This document shows positions 1-5,835 of a stretch of 9,892 nucleotides of DNA, one piece after another. The notes under the pieces are model-generated. The model saw nothing but the letters and a program-made list of their open reading frames with translations, did not search any database and was not told the origin of the DNA. Location of the stretch: the NCBI GenBank assembly GCA_028712345.1, contig JAQTQF010000046.1, positions 1 through 9,892 of the forward strand. The letters run 5' to 3'. The stretch's first letter is position 1. Every line of letters starts with the position of its first letter. The DNA comes from Phycisphaerae bacterium (GTDB taxonomy: Bacteria > Planctomycetota > Phycisphaerae > Sedimentisphaerales > UBA12454). A program made the position numbers and the translations under genes.

Positions 1-363
1 GATATACTCAACGCATTCGGCGATACCGGCAGCGGCGAGATTAATTTCTACGCAAACGGCAGTTCAGCAAACCCCCTGTTAGTCATCAATTTTGGAAGCG
101 GTTATGTAGATACATTTAACTTCGGAGCCGATGCAATATTTATCGCCAACAATGTTACAATCACGGGTTCTCAGATTACAGGAGACCTTTCAGACGAATC
201 TTTCTCCTTCGCCTTTGCCAACCCGGCACATCTGGAAGGCAGCGAAGATTGGAACGACGGATTTACCGCCACGGCAGCATTTACATCTTCAGCCGTTCCA
301 GAACCGGCAACCATCGCTCTGCTAACTCTTGGCGCTTTGAGTCTGATTAAAACAAAGAAATAA
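1..363 (+). CDS. PEP-CTERM sorting domain protein, 3' part only
   Basis: The frame is open from base 1 to the TAA at 361-363 and gives 120 residues; the start and signal peptide lie outside the window. The end is a clear PEP-CTERM tail: VPEPAT, a short hydrophobic helix (IALLTLGALSLI) and a basic end (KTKK). In such proteins the tail is recognised in the inner membrane by an exosortase of the EpsH family, which is thought to cleave it and pass the protein to the cell surface. The visible ectodomain is rich in Gly, Asn, Phe, Thr and Ser, has no Cys, and looks like beta-structure (for example NFGSGYVDTFNFGADAIF). I do not recognise its family. The last codons and the first bases after the stop are almost identical to those of the next gene, so the two share a recently copied 3' end. 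The next gene starts 115 bases downstream with no strong terminator between, so cotranscription is possible. Confidence 0.85.
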   Translation, partial: DILNAFGDTGSGEINFYANGSSANPLLVINFGSGYVDTFNFGADAIFIANNVTITGSQITGDLSDESFSFAFANPAHLEGSEDWNDGFTATAAFTSSAVPEPATIALLTLGALSLIKTKK

Positions 364-384
364 ACAAAAAGTAAATACGACTAT
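295..384 (+). repeat. 3'-end repeat, copy 1 (PEP-CTERM tail plus downstream bases)
   Basis: This covers the codons for the VPEPAT tail, the stop and 21 bases beyond it. It matches 1079-1160 with only three substitutions (in the codons just after the PEP motif) plus a net 8-base indel near the stop. A 34-base block (319-352) is identical to 1103-1136. The match ends abruptly at 384, after TACGACTAT. Confidence 0.8.
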
Positions 385-478
385 TACGACAGTTTAAGTC
401 GTGAATAAAAGGCAAGGCTCTCTAAAGCGTTTAGGGAACAATAAATAGGAATTTGGCAAAAGGAAAAGGGAAAAAGTT

Positions 479-1150
479 ATGAAAAAGAAAACAATTTCGA
501 CAGTGGTGGTATTACTTTTGATTACCGCGAGCGTCTCGGTCGGTTCCGTTATACTCTACACTCCGCCCGCAGGAGATGCAGCATTTTACTGGAACAGCAA
601 ATATGGTTACGACAGCTATACAACAGGAAACACTGAAATGGGCATCTACCTCGATATGGGGGGAACCTATGGAAACGACCGCACCATTTCGATTTTTGAA
701 ATCCCAATCGCAGCTCTTACAGGTCAAACGATTGAAAGTGCGACACTTGAAGTTAATGCGCTCTCTTTCGGCACAAACTATTACTATGGTTCTGCTGCTA
801 TCGGCTGGCTCAATACAGGCACAATGACTCTAACAGGAGACATCGTTGCCGACGGCCTTGGCGCACCAGCCAAAAGCGTCCCAGGCGGATTTACCATCTA
901 TAACAGTGATTATACCTACACGCTGGGTCTTAAGCAGTTCGATGTCTCAACCTGTGTTCAGGCAGACCTTGACGCAGGCCGCACATATTCGACATTTGTT
1001 ATGTCCGGCTCAAGGGAAACCTGGGGTTCCATTTACACCGCTGAAAGCGGCTCGGGACCAAGAATCATTGCTGCCGTTGTTCCAGAACCGGCAACAGTCG
1101 CACTGCTAACTCTTGGCGCTTTGAGTCTGATTAAAAGAAACAAAAAGTAA
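479..1150 (+). CDS. PEP-CTERM protein with DNRLRE/CBM96-like ectodomain
   Basis: This is a 223-residue exported protein. The start ATG is preceded by the purine-rich AGGAAAAGGG (461-470) and opens a standard signal peptide (MKKKTIS, then a hydrophobic stretch to about residue 24). Residues 30-200 look like a single beta-sandwich. The pattern NDRTISIFEIP..LTGQTIESATLEVNA (66-94) and the later FDVST..QADLDAGRTYSTFVM (154-175) followed by GPRI (193-196) resemble DNRLRE / CBM96-type domains of surface and polysaccharide-associated proteins; this is a pattern judgement, not a search. The C-terminus is a PEP-CTERM tail: Pro202-Glu203-Pro204, a hydrophobic helix, then KRNKK. The protein should be exported by Sec and anchored or processed by an exosortase not present here. 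The 3' end repeats that of the gene upstream, and a good terminator follows. Confidence 0.88.
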   Translation: MKKKTISTVVVLLLITASVSVGSVILYTPPAGDAAFYWNSKYGYDSYTTGNTEMGIYLDMGGTYGNDRTISIFEIPIAALTGQTIESATLEVNALSFGTNYYYGSAAIGWLNTGTMTLTGDIVADGLGAPAKSVPGGFTIYNSDYTYTLGLKQFDVSTCVQADLDAGRTYSTFVMSGSRETWGSIYTAESGSGPRIIAAVVPEPATVALLTLGALSLIKRNKK

Positions 1151-1160
1151 ATACGACTAT
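1079..1160 (+). repeat. 3'-end repeat, copy 2 (PEP-CTERM tail plus downstream bases)
   Basis: This is the second copy of the 295-384 segment. Relative to copy 1 it lacks 8 bases just before the stop. The TAA used in copy 1 is therefore missing, and translation ends at a different TAA (1148-1150) in another frame; the tails read ...LIKTKK in copy 1 and ...LIKRNKK here. Similarity stops at 1160, where the terminator hairpin begins. Confidence 0.8.
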
Positions 1161-1165
1161 CTTGA

Positions 1166-1204
1166 ACCTCTGGGCCGTGGACAAACGGCTCAGAGGTATT
1201 CTTT
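1166..1204 (+). terminator. Rho-independent terminator after the DNRLRE-like gene
   Basis: A 13-bp stem with one G-U pair is formed by 1166-1178 (ACCTCTGGGCCGT) and 1185-1197 (ACGGCTCAGAGGT), with a six-base loop GGACAA. It is followed by the T-rich ATTCTTT (1198-1204). It sits 15 bases after the stop of the preceding gene and should end the transcript of the first two PEP-CTERM genes. Confidence 0.75.
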
Positions 1205-1291
1205 AAAAGATTAAGGAGACGATTTTAGTAACTGGCGGGTTGAAGAAAAAAGGATTTGTCGACCCTGCCGTATTTGACTGGAGAAGAAGAA

Positions 1292-1951
1292 ATGAAGACT
1301 GGAAGAGGAAAGTTATCCTATGTGATATTGTTTGTACTTTTTACTTTGTGCTTCGGCACAGCAACCTATGCAAATGCAATTTACGACTTTCGTATTTTCA
1401 ATGACGCCAGATACGAACAGGACCAGCGGCTCAATTTTACCGTCACGGTCTCCGACGAAGGACAAAACCAGGTCGGTTTCCTCTTTGAAAATTCCAGCTC
1501 GATAAGCTCCTCCATAACCGCTATCTACTTTGACGACGATAGTATTCTCAAACGCGCCGATAGCATTCTCGAAAGTACCGGCGTAAATTTTTCATTTGGT
1601 AAAGTAACTCCAAAATCCCTGCCGGCAGGCAACAACCTCACTCCGGCATTCCCAAAGAAGCCCGCTTTCAGTGCCGATTCAGATTCGCCCACTTCGCACA
1701 ACGGCATCAATCCGGCCGAATGGCTCAAAATCACTTTTACACTCAATACCGGAAAAAACCTCGATGATGTAATCGATGCCATCGCAAAAGGCGGAACTAC
1801 TTCGCAAAACAATCTGCGAATCGGTCTTCATATACAATCACTGCCCTGCGGCCACGACAGTGTATCGGCCATTAATAATAACACCCCAATTCCCGAACCG
1901 GCAACTATCGCTCTATTTGCTTTAGGTTCGCTGATTTTTATTAAGAGGTAA
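1292..1951 (+). CDS. PEP-CTERM protein, ADSDSPTSHNGIN-type ectodomain (paralogue 1)
   Basis: This is a 219-residue exported protein. I chose the ATG at 1292 because GGAG (1280-1283) lies 8 bases upstream and it opens a clean signal peptide (MKTGRGKLS, hydrophobic core, cleavage near ANA, residues 27-29). An in-frame TTG at 1256 would add 12 residues with poorer spacing. The ectodomain contains NQVGFLFENSS, SSITAIYFDDDSIL (73-86), LPAGNN (110-115), FSADSDSPTSHNGIN (126-140), AEWLKITFTL and LRIGLHIQSL (175-184). I recognise this layout as a widespread conserved PEP-CTERM ectodomain of unknown function, found in planctomycetes and cyanobacteria among others. The tail is Pro201-Glu202-Pro203, a hydrophobic helix and a terminal KR. 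The gene at 2543-3208 is a close paralogue in the same orientation, so a tandem duplication is likely. Confidence 0.87.
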   Translation: MKTGRGKLSYVILFVLFTLCFGTATYANAIYDFRIFNDARYEQDQRLNFTVTVSDEGQNQVGFLFENSSSISSSITAIYFDDDSILKRADSILESTGVNFSFGKVTPKSLPAGNNLTPAFPKKPAFSADSDSPTSHNGINPAEWLKITFTLNTGKNLDDVIDAIAKGGTTSQNNLRIGLHIQSLPCGHDSVSAINNNTPIPEPATIALFALGSLIFIKR

Positions 1952-1995
1952 AAAGCCACAGGACATAAACAGTAAGAATCTCCAACAAAACGAGC

Positions 1996-2023
1996 TGTCA
2001 TTCCTGCGAAAGCAGGAATCCAA
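1996..2023. repeat. Dispersed hairpin repeat (CCTGCGAAAGCAGG core)
   Basis: Bases 2000-2019 (ATTCCTGCGAAAGCAGGAAT) form a perfect 8-bp stem with a GAAA tetraloop, embedded in TGTCATT...CCAATC. This is the form of a small palindromic repeat common in many bacterial genomes. No T-run follows, so a simple terminator role is unlikely. Confidence 0.65.
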
Positions 2024-2085
2024 TCTCTTATAAAAGACCAGGCGTTCATTTTGTTAAAAGTTTGCTATCTTTAAAACATCCGCTG

Positions 2086-2208
2086 TTATCATTCTGAGCC
2101 CCCTCAGCCCATTGTCATTCTAAGCCCTTAGCCTCTCATTATCCTAATCGCTTAACACCTTGTCATTCTGAGCCGTAAGCCACTTCATCATTCCGAGTCC
2201 TTAGCACC
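2086..2208 (+). repeat. Degenerate tandem array of ~25-base TTGTCATTCTGAG-headed units
   Basis: There are five units in a row, at 2086-2111, 2112-2134, 2135-2159, 2160-2184 and 2185-2208 (26, 23, 25, 25 and 24 bases). Each approximates TTGTCATTCTGAGCC followed by CTTAGCACC, with variants such as CATTATCCTAATCG and CATCATTCCGAG. A sixth head at 2209 begins the long element that follows. The units share their head with the left end of that element, so the array looks like repeated partial copies of one terminus. Confidence 0.6.
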
Positions 2209-2331
2209 TTGTCATTCTGAGTTCGCCAAAGGCGGACGAAGAATCTCGTTTTTGAAATAAGAATGAAGACTGATTCGTCGCTTCGTTCCTCACAATGGCG
2301 TCCCCTGCTTTCGTGAGAACAAGGTTTTTAG
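2208..2331 (+). repeat. ~123-base palindromic dispersed element, copy A
   Basis: This matches 7916-8037 at roughly 88% by hand alignment, in the same orientation. A 41-base block (2229-2269) is identical to 7937-7977. The left arm starts CTTGTCATTCTGAG and runs to GACGAAGAATC. The right arm (GATTCGTCGCTTCG...CACAATGGC), read on the minus strand, gives GCCATTGTGAGG...CGAAGCGACGAATC, a relative of the left arm, so the whole is an imperfect inverted repeat. A small inner hairpin (CGCC-AAA-GGCG) lies in the left arm. It has no coding capacity and resembles a MITE or REP-like element. Confidence 0.7.
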
Positions 2332-2486
2332 AGCTTGCTTTAATTTTTTGTGTTCGCAAACCTGTCTTTAAGGTAAATTTCAGCATTAAAGTCCTTTAAT
2401 AGGTGTTATTATAAGACTTTGCCAAAAATAAATCCAAAAAACAGCCTTACCTCGCAATTTCCGACAAAAAATATGTTTCTTTATTA

Positions 2487-2515
2487 TTGCCATATCAATT
2501 CCACATTGTTAAAAT
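2487..2515 (+). promoter_or_regulatory. Sigma-70-type promoter for the second paralogue
   Basis: A -35 box TTGCCA (2487-2492), a 17-base spacer and a -10 box TAAAAT (2510-2515) each match the consensus at five of six positions. The expected transcript start near 2522 leaves a short leader with TAAGGAG (2528-2534) before the GTG at 2543. The promoter lies outside the repeats, so the downstream paralogue appears to have its own transcription start. Confidence 0.5.
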
Positions 2516-2542
2516 AAGTGTTTTGGGTAAGGAGTGGAAGAA

Positions 2543-3208
2543 GTGATTGGAAGTAAAACAGCAGGCATAGTTTGTCTGGTTATCGTATCTGCAACATTTG
2601 TTGCTCAGGCGGGTGTCATTTATGATTTTCAGATTTTCAGTAATGACTTTTGGAAGAATGATGACCGGCTCGGTTTCACCATTACCGCCTCAGACGAGGG
2701 ACAAAACAAGGTTGGATTCCTCTTTGAAAATTCCAGCCTTATAACTTCCTCCATAACCGCCATTTACTTTGATGATGACAGCATTCTGAATCTCGCCGAG
2801 GGCATTCTTGAAGGAACTGGCGTAAATTTCGCATTTGGGGCAACTCCAAAATCACTGCCGGCAGGCAATAATCTCATCCCGCCATTTGACAAAAAGCCCG
2901 CTTTCAGTGCCGATTCAGATTCCCCAACTTCGCACAACGGCATTAATCAGGCCGAATGGCTTAAAATCACTTTTACGCTCAAAACCGGCAAAAACTTTGA
3001 CGATGTCACAAATGCAATTGCAAGAGGCGGGACTACATCACAGCATGACCTTCGAATCGGCATACATATCCAGTCGCTGCCAAATGACGATAGTGTAAGT
3101 GCTATAAACTACCCCACACCTATCGAAAACTCAAATCCCCTCCCTGAACCGGCAACTCTTGGGCTGCTGGCCTTTGGAAGCCTCGCGTTTGTAATTAAAA
3201 AACGCTAA
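2543..3208 (+). CDS. PEP-CTERM protein, ADSDSPTSHNGIN-type ectodomain (paralogue 2)
   Basis: This is a 221-residue exported protein. Two GTG codons could start it; I prefer 2543 because TAAGGAG (2528-2534) lies 8 bases upstream, while the GTG at 2534 would overlap that site. The signal peptide is MIGSKTAG with a hydrophobic core and a cut near AQA (21-23). The mature part shares long identical or near-identical stretches with the gene at 1292-1951: GFLFENSS, SSITAIYFDDDSIL, TPKSLPAGNN, FSADSDSPTSHNGIN (121-135), AEWLKITFTL and RIGIHIQSLP. It ends in a PEP-CTERM tail (Pro201-Glu202-Pro203, helix, KKR). It differs by a short insertion before PEP (IENSNPL) and a more divergent N-terminal third. 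The ectodomain function is unknown. A weak terminator-like structure follows the stop. Confidence 0.87.
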   Translation: MIGSKTAGIVCLVIVSATFVAQAGVIYDFQIFSNDFWKNDDRLGFTITASDEGQNKVGFLFENSSLITSSITAIYFDDDSILNLAEGILEGTGVNFAFGATPKSLPAGNNLIPPFDKKPAFSADSDSPTSHNGINQAEWLKITFTLKTGKNFDDVTNAIARGGTTSQHDLRIGIHIQSLPNDDSVSAINYPTPIENSNPLPEPATLGLLAFGSLAFVIKKR

Positions 3209-3234
3209 TCGGGTGTTAATTTAAGTAAACTTCC

Positions 3235-3267
3235 AAGGCCATCGGCAATCGGCAGCCTTTTTATTTG
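3235..3267 (+). terminator. Weak terminator-like hairpin after paralogue 2
   Basis: AAGGC (3235-3239) can pair with GCCTT (3255-3259) around a 15-base loop, followed by a T-rich run (TTTATTT). The stem is short, so this is tentative. It supports placing the next gene's start downstream of it rather than at the TTG inside the T-rich run. Confidence 0.3.
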
Positions 3268-3309
3268 TCTGGAAATTTCAAGCAATCTGTAATAAAATTT
3301 CGGGTTGTT

Positions 3310-5049
3310 ATGGATATTTTATACAACAATAAAACCCTCGAACGGATATTGATTAGCCTTAACGCCGCAGTCACCGCCGCGGTAGTCGGAATAGCGCTCG
3401 GCGACTTCGGCTTTTATGAGCCGGTGTTTTCTAAGCAAATAACATACGCGATACTGATTTGTTCGACCCTGTTTTTTATAGCGGAAAAAATCATCAGGTC
3501 TTTTAATGCCCATTCGAAAAAGGATTATTTCGCCGCCAGATGGTTTGAGCTTATCTTTATCGGAATACTTTTGATACTGTTTTATTCCGCCGGGGCCTTC
3601 TGGGCTATGAGCATCTATCTTCTTCTCGAGATAATCGCCAAAATCTGCCAAACACTGGTAAATCTCGCCGCCTCCGGAAAAAGTCCCGCAATAGCGATGG
3701 TCGGCATATTTATTTTTCTGATACTAACAGGAACGGTATTGTTAATGCTCCCCAAAAGCAGTACTGCTGGTTCTCTAAACTTTATCGATTCCCTTTTTAC
3801 CGCAACAAGCGCAACCTGTGTGACAGGCCTTGTCGTAAAAAACACAGGCGCTGATTTTACAATCATCGGTCAAACAATAATACTGACCCTTATTCAGCTT
3901 GGCGGTTTAGGTATCGTAATTTTCGGCGCCGTCTTCGCCCTGTTTTTCGGTCAGGCCCTTAATGTCCGTCAATCTGTCGCTATGCAGGACCTGCTCAACG
4001 CACAGACCGTAAGCAGAATTGCAAATATCATCACCTTTATTTTCATTGTAACCATCGGAATTGAAGCCGTCGGCGCAGTATGCCTTTATAATATGTGGGA
4101 CATTTCCGCTTTGCCGGCAGACCCTTTTCACGGCAAATGGTTCTATTCTATATTCCATTCGGTCAGCGCTTTTTGCAACGCGGGCTTCGGTCTTTTCTCC
4201 GACAGTCTTGTAAGGTACAATACCGGCTGGCGGATATATGCCGTCATTTGTCCGCTGATTATCCTTGGCGGTCTGGGCTTTTCTGTATTATATAACCTCG
4301 CTTATGTTCTCAAGGACAAAATCAGGCATATTATTATGAAAAAAATGCGCCCCTGGCAAAAATTTGAAACCGGCCAGCCGAAAAGAATACAGCTTCAGAC
4401 AAAAATCGTTCTATTCGTAAGTTTTGTTCTTATTGTCTTAGGAACATTTTTCTTGTTGGCAATTCAGAATAACACCGGCAAAGAAAAAATCGCTCTTGCC
4501 GACGCCTTCTTTCAGTCCGTCACCGCCAGAACTGCAGGTTTCAACTCCATCGATATAAACGCCCTGTCTACACCTGCCAAAATGATTTTGATGACGCTGA
4601 TGTTCATCGGCGGCTCTCCCGGCTCAGCGGCGGGCGGAATTAAAACCGTAACCCTTGCCATCCTTATAATGGCCGTTTATTCTACTATAAGAAAACGCAC
4701 GGAAGTGGAAATCTTCAATCGATGTATCCCGCTGGTAATGGTCGGGAAGGCTCTTACCGTTATACTTATGTTCGCTGCCGTGCTTTTTGCCGCAACATTT
4801 TTACTTGCCATAACCGAAAGACACAGTAACTTTGAAACATCGTCTATCGCCTTCGAGGCCGCCTCCGCTCTTGGAACAGTGGGCCTTACCTGTGGAATAA
4901 CACCGGCTTTGACAACGGCGGGAAAAATAATTATCATTATTACGATGCTTATCGGCAGGCTCGGACCGCTTACTCTGCTGGCTCTGATGACTTTTAATAT
5001 TAAACCTGCAAGATTCAACTATCCAACCGAAGCAGTCGTTGTTGGATAA
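3310..5049 (+). CDS. ktrB: TrkH/KtrB-family potassium translocase with N-terminal membrane extension
   Basis: This is a 579-residue integral membrane protein, the pore subunit of a K+ uptake system. All four selectivity-filter loops of the SKT superfamily are visible: TGL (172-174), NAGF (290-293), TAGFN (408-412) and TVGLT (523-527). The intramembrane gating loop GGSPGSAAGGIKT (434-446) and the KtrB-type GRLGPLT (549-555) are also present. The channel core begins near residue 126; the first ~125 residues are an additional region with about three to four hydrophobic segments, making the protein longer than typical KtrB (about 450) or TrkH (about 480). I chose ATG 3310; an in-frame TTG at 3265 lies in the T-rich run after a terminator-like hairpin, and neither has a good ribosome binding site. 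The ktrA-type gene follows after 38 bases and should supply the regulatory ring. Confidence 0.93.
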   Translation: MDILYNNKTLERILISLNAAVTAAVVGIALGDFGFYEPVFSKQITYAILICSTLFFIAEKIIRSFNAHSKKDYFAARWFELIFIGILLILFYSAGAFWAMSIYLLLEIIAKICQTLVNLAASGKSPAIAMVGIFIFLILTGTVLLMLPKSSTAGSLNFIDSLFTATSATCVTGLVVKNTGADFTIIGQTIILTLIQLGGLGIVIFGAVFALFFGQALNVRQSVAMQDLLNAQTVSRIANIITFIFIVTIGIEAVGAVCLYNMWDISALPADPFHGKWFYSIFHSVSAFCNAGFGLFSDSLVRYNTGWRIYAVICPLIILGGLGFSVLYNLAYVLKDKIRHIIMKKMRPWQKFETGQPKRIQLQTKIVLFVSFVLIVLGTFFLLAIQNNTGKEKIALADAFFQSVTARTAGFNSIDINALSTPAKMILMTLMFIGGSPGSAAGGIKTVTLAILIMAVYSTIRKRTEVEIFNRCIPLVMVGKALTVILMFAAVLFAATFLLAITERHSNFETSSIAFEAASALGTVGLTCGITPALTTAGKIIIIITMLIGRLGPLTLLALMTFNIKPARFNYPTEAVVVG

Positions 5050-5087
5050 ACCTTAAACTTTTGGCTTTTTGCCTAAAGGAGATTAAA

Positions 5088-5765
5088 ATGAGAAAGTTCG
5101 CTGTAATAGGACTTGGCCGTTTCGGTCAGAAACTCGCAACCGCCCTGACGATGAGTCAGGCCGAGGTAATTGCTATTGACCAGAACCGTGAAATAATAGA
5201 ACAGATACGCGATCAGGTAAGCCACGCCGTAAGACTGGATTCAACCGACGAAGAGGCTCTCAAATCTCAGGGCATCGACAAGGTCGATGTCGCAATCGTC
5301 GGCATTGGTCAGGGCAGCAAAGGTTTTGAATCGGCGGTACTTACCATCGTAAATCTCAAGGCTATAGGCGTACCGCAGATTTTCGCTCGCGCAGAAACGC
5401 TTCTTCAGGGTCAGGTACTCTCAAAGGTCGGAGCTACCGAAGTAATTTATCCCGAGATAGAATCCGCTCAGCGGTGGGCATACAAGCTCATCGCCCCTCA
5501 GATTACCGACCGGCTCGATTTTGCCCCCGGCTACTCCATAGCCAGCGTAATCGCCTCGGCCAGTTTCAATGAAAAATCCGTACTCGACCTCCAGCTTCGT
5601 CAGAAATACCGCGTAAATCTCATATCAATAAAACGAGGCGAAAAATCAAATGACAAAAAGGGGCAGATAGTAAATGTCCCCCTGCCGGACACCATTATTT
5701 ACGAAGGTGATGTTTTAATGGTTGCCGGAACAGATACCGACCTTGCAAAACTCCCACACGAATAA
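5088..5765 (+). CDS. ktrA: KtrA/TrkA-type RCK regulatory subunit of potassium uptake
   Basis: This is a 225-residue cytoplasmic protein that gates the KtrB translocase. The N-terminal RCK (Rossmann) domain has the dinucleotide loop GLGRFG (8-13), an acidic residue at the end of beta-2 (Asp31, in VIAIDQN) and the later GATEVIYPE (115-123), all typical of KtrA/TrkA_N. Residues ~135-225 form the RCK_C ligand-binding domain, ending with YEGDVLMVAGTDTDLAKL. A single RCK unit of this size is KtrA-like rather than the double-length enterobacterial TrkA. The start is the ATG with AAAGGAG (5075-5081) six bases upstream; an in-frame TTG at 5061 is less likely. Ligands in the family are ATP/ADP or NAD(H), and sometimes c-di-AMP at RCK_C; none can be assigned from sequence alone. 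Confidence 0.94.
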   Translation: MRKFAVIGLGRFGQKLATALTMSQAEVIAIDQNREIIEQIRDQVSHAVRLDSTDEEALKSQGIDKVDVAIVGIGQGSKGFESAVLTIVNLKAIGVPQIFARAETLLQGQVLSKVGATEVIYPEIESAQRWAYKLIAPQITDRLDFAPGYSIASVIASASFNEKSVLDLQLRQKYRVNLISIKRGEKSNDKKGQIVNVPLPDTIIYEGDVLMVAGTDTDLAKLPHE

Positions 5766-5780
5766 AAAAAATGTGCGGTT

Positions 5781-5806
5781 AGCCCCGTCATTTTAATGAC
5801 GGGGTT
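5781..5806. terminator. Strong hairpin in the convergent ktrA / rluD junction
   Basis: CCCCGTCATT (5783-5792) and AATGACGGGG (5795-5804) are exact reverse complements, extended by an A-T and a G-U pair. It lies between two converging genes, 15 bases after the ktrA stop and about 30 bases beyond the rluD stop. A run of eight A (5764-5771) precedes it, which reads as a T-run on the minus strand after a 9-base gap, so it may end minus-strand transcription as well as plus. It lacks an immediate T-tract on either strand, so the mechanism is uncertain. Confidence 0.5.
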
Positions 5807-5811
5807 CAGAG

Positions 5812-5831
5812 CCTGGAGCGAAAGCGACAGG
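5812..5831. repeat. Second small hairpin with GAAA loop (possible REP-like unit)
   Basis: CCTGGAGCGAAAGCGACAGG can fold as CCTG/CAGG, two G-A mismatches, GC/GC and a GAAA loop when read on the plus strand. Its core GCGAAAGC is shared with the repeat hairpin at 2000-2019. It lies 5 bases after the larger junction hairpin and 4 bases beyond the rluD stop. Confidence 0.35.
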
Positions 5832-5835
5832 AGTA

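Larger units (their letters stand above)
1952..2542. other. 591-base repeat-rich spacer between the two paralogous PEP-CTERM genes
   Basis: I see no credible gene here. In order it holds a GAAA-loop hairpin repeat (1996-2023), an unremarkable AT-rich stretch, an array of about 25-base degenerate units (2086-2208), a ~123-base palindromic element (2208-2331), more AT-rich sequence, and a promoter for the next gene (2487-2515). Frames open across the repeats on the minus strand give peptides such as DWIPAFAGMT, typical of translated dispersed repeats rather than proteins. Confidence 0.75.

Noticed and set aside
376..437. Terminator between the first two genes
   Set aside because: Short hairpins (ACGACT/AGTCGT, and an 8-bp stem with a 3-base loop at 419-437) exist but are AT-rich and lack a T-tract.
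454..478. Sigma-54 promoter before the second PEP-CTERM gene
   Set aside because: TTGGCA is present, but the GC element at the required spacing is not.
1256..1291. Upstream TTG start for the third PEP-CTERM gene
   Set aside because: Its purine-rich site would be only about 2-3 bases away, and the extra residues precede an otherwise complete signal peptide; ATG 1292 fits better.
1828..2049. Minus-strand open frame of 73 codons
   Set aside because: It reads DWIPAFAGMT across the 1996-2023 hairpin repeat, a known kind of spurious translated repeat, and overlaps the end of a real gene.
2086..2208. CRISPR array
   Set aside because: Units are contiguous and degenerate with no unique spacers, and no cas genes are present.
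2201..2386. Minus-strand open frame of 61 codons
   Set aside because: It lies in the palindromic element and repeat array, with no recognisable domain or start signal; it is best explained as repeat DNA.
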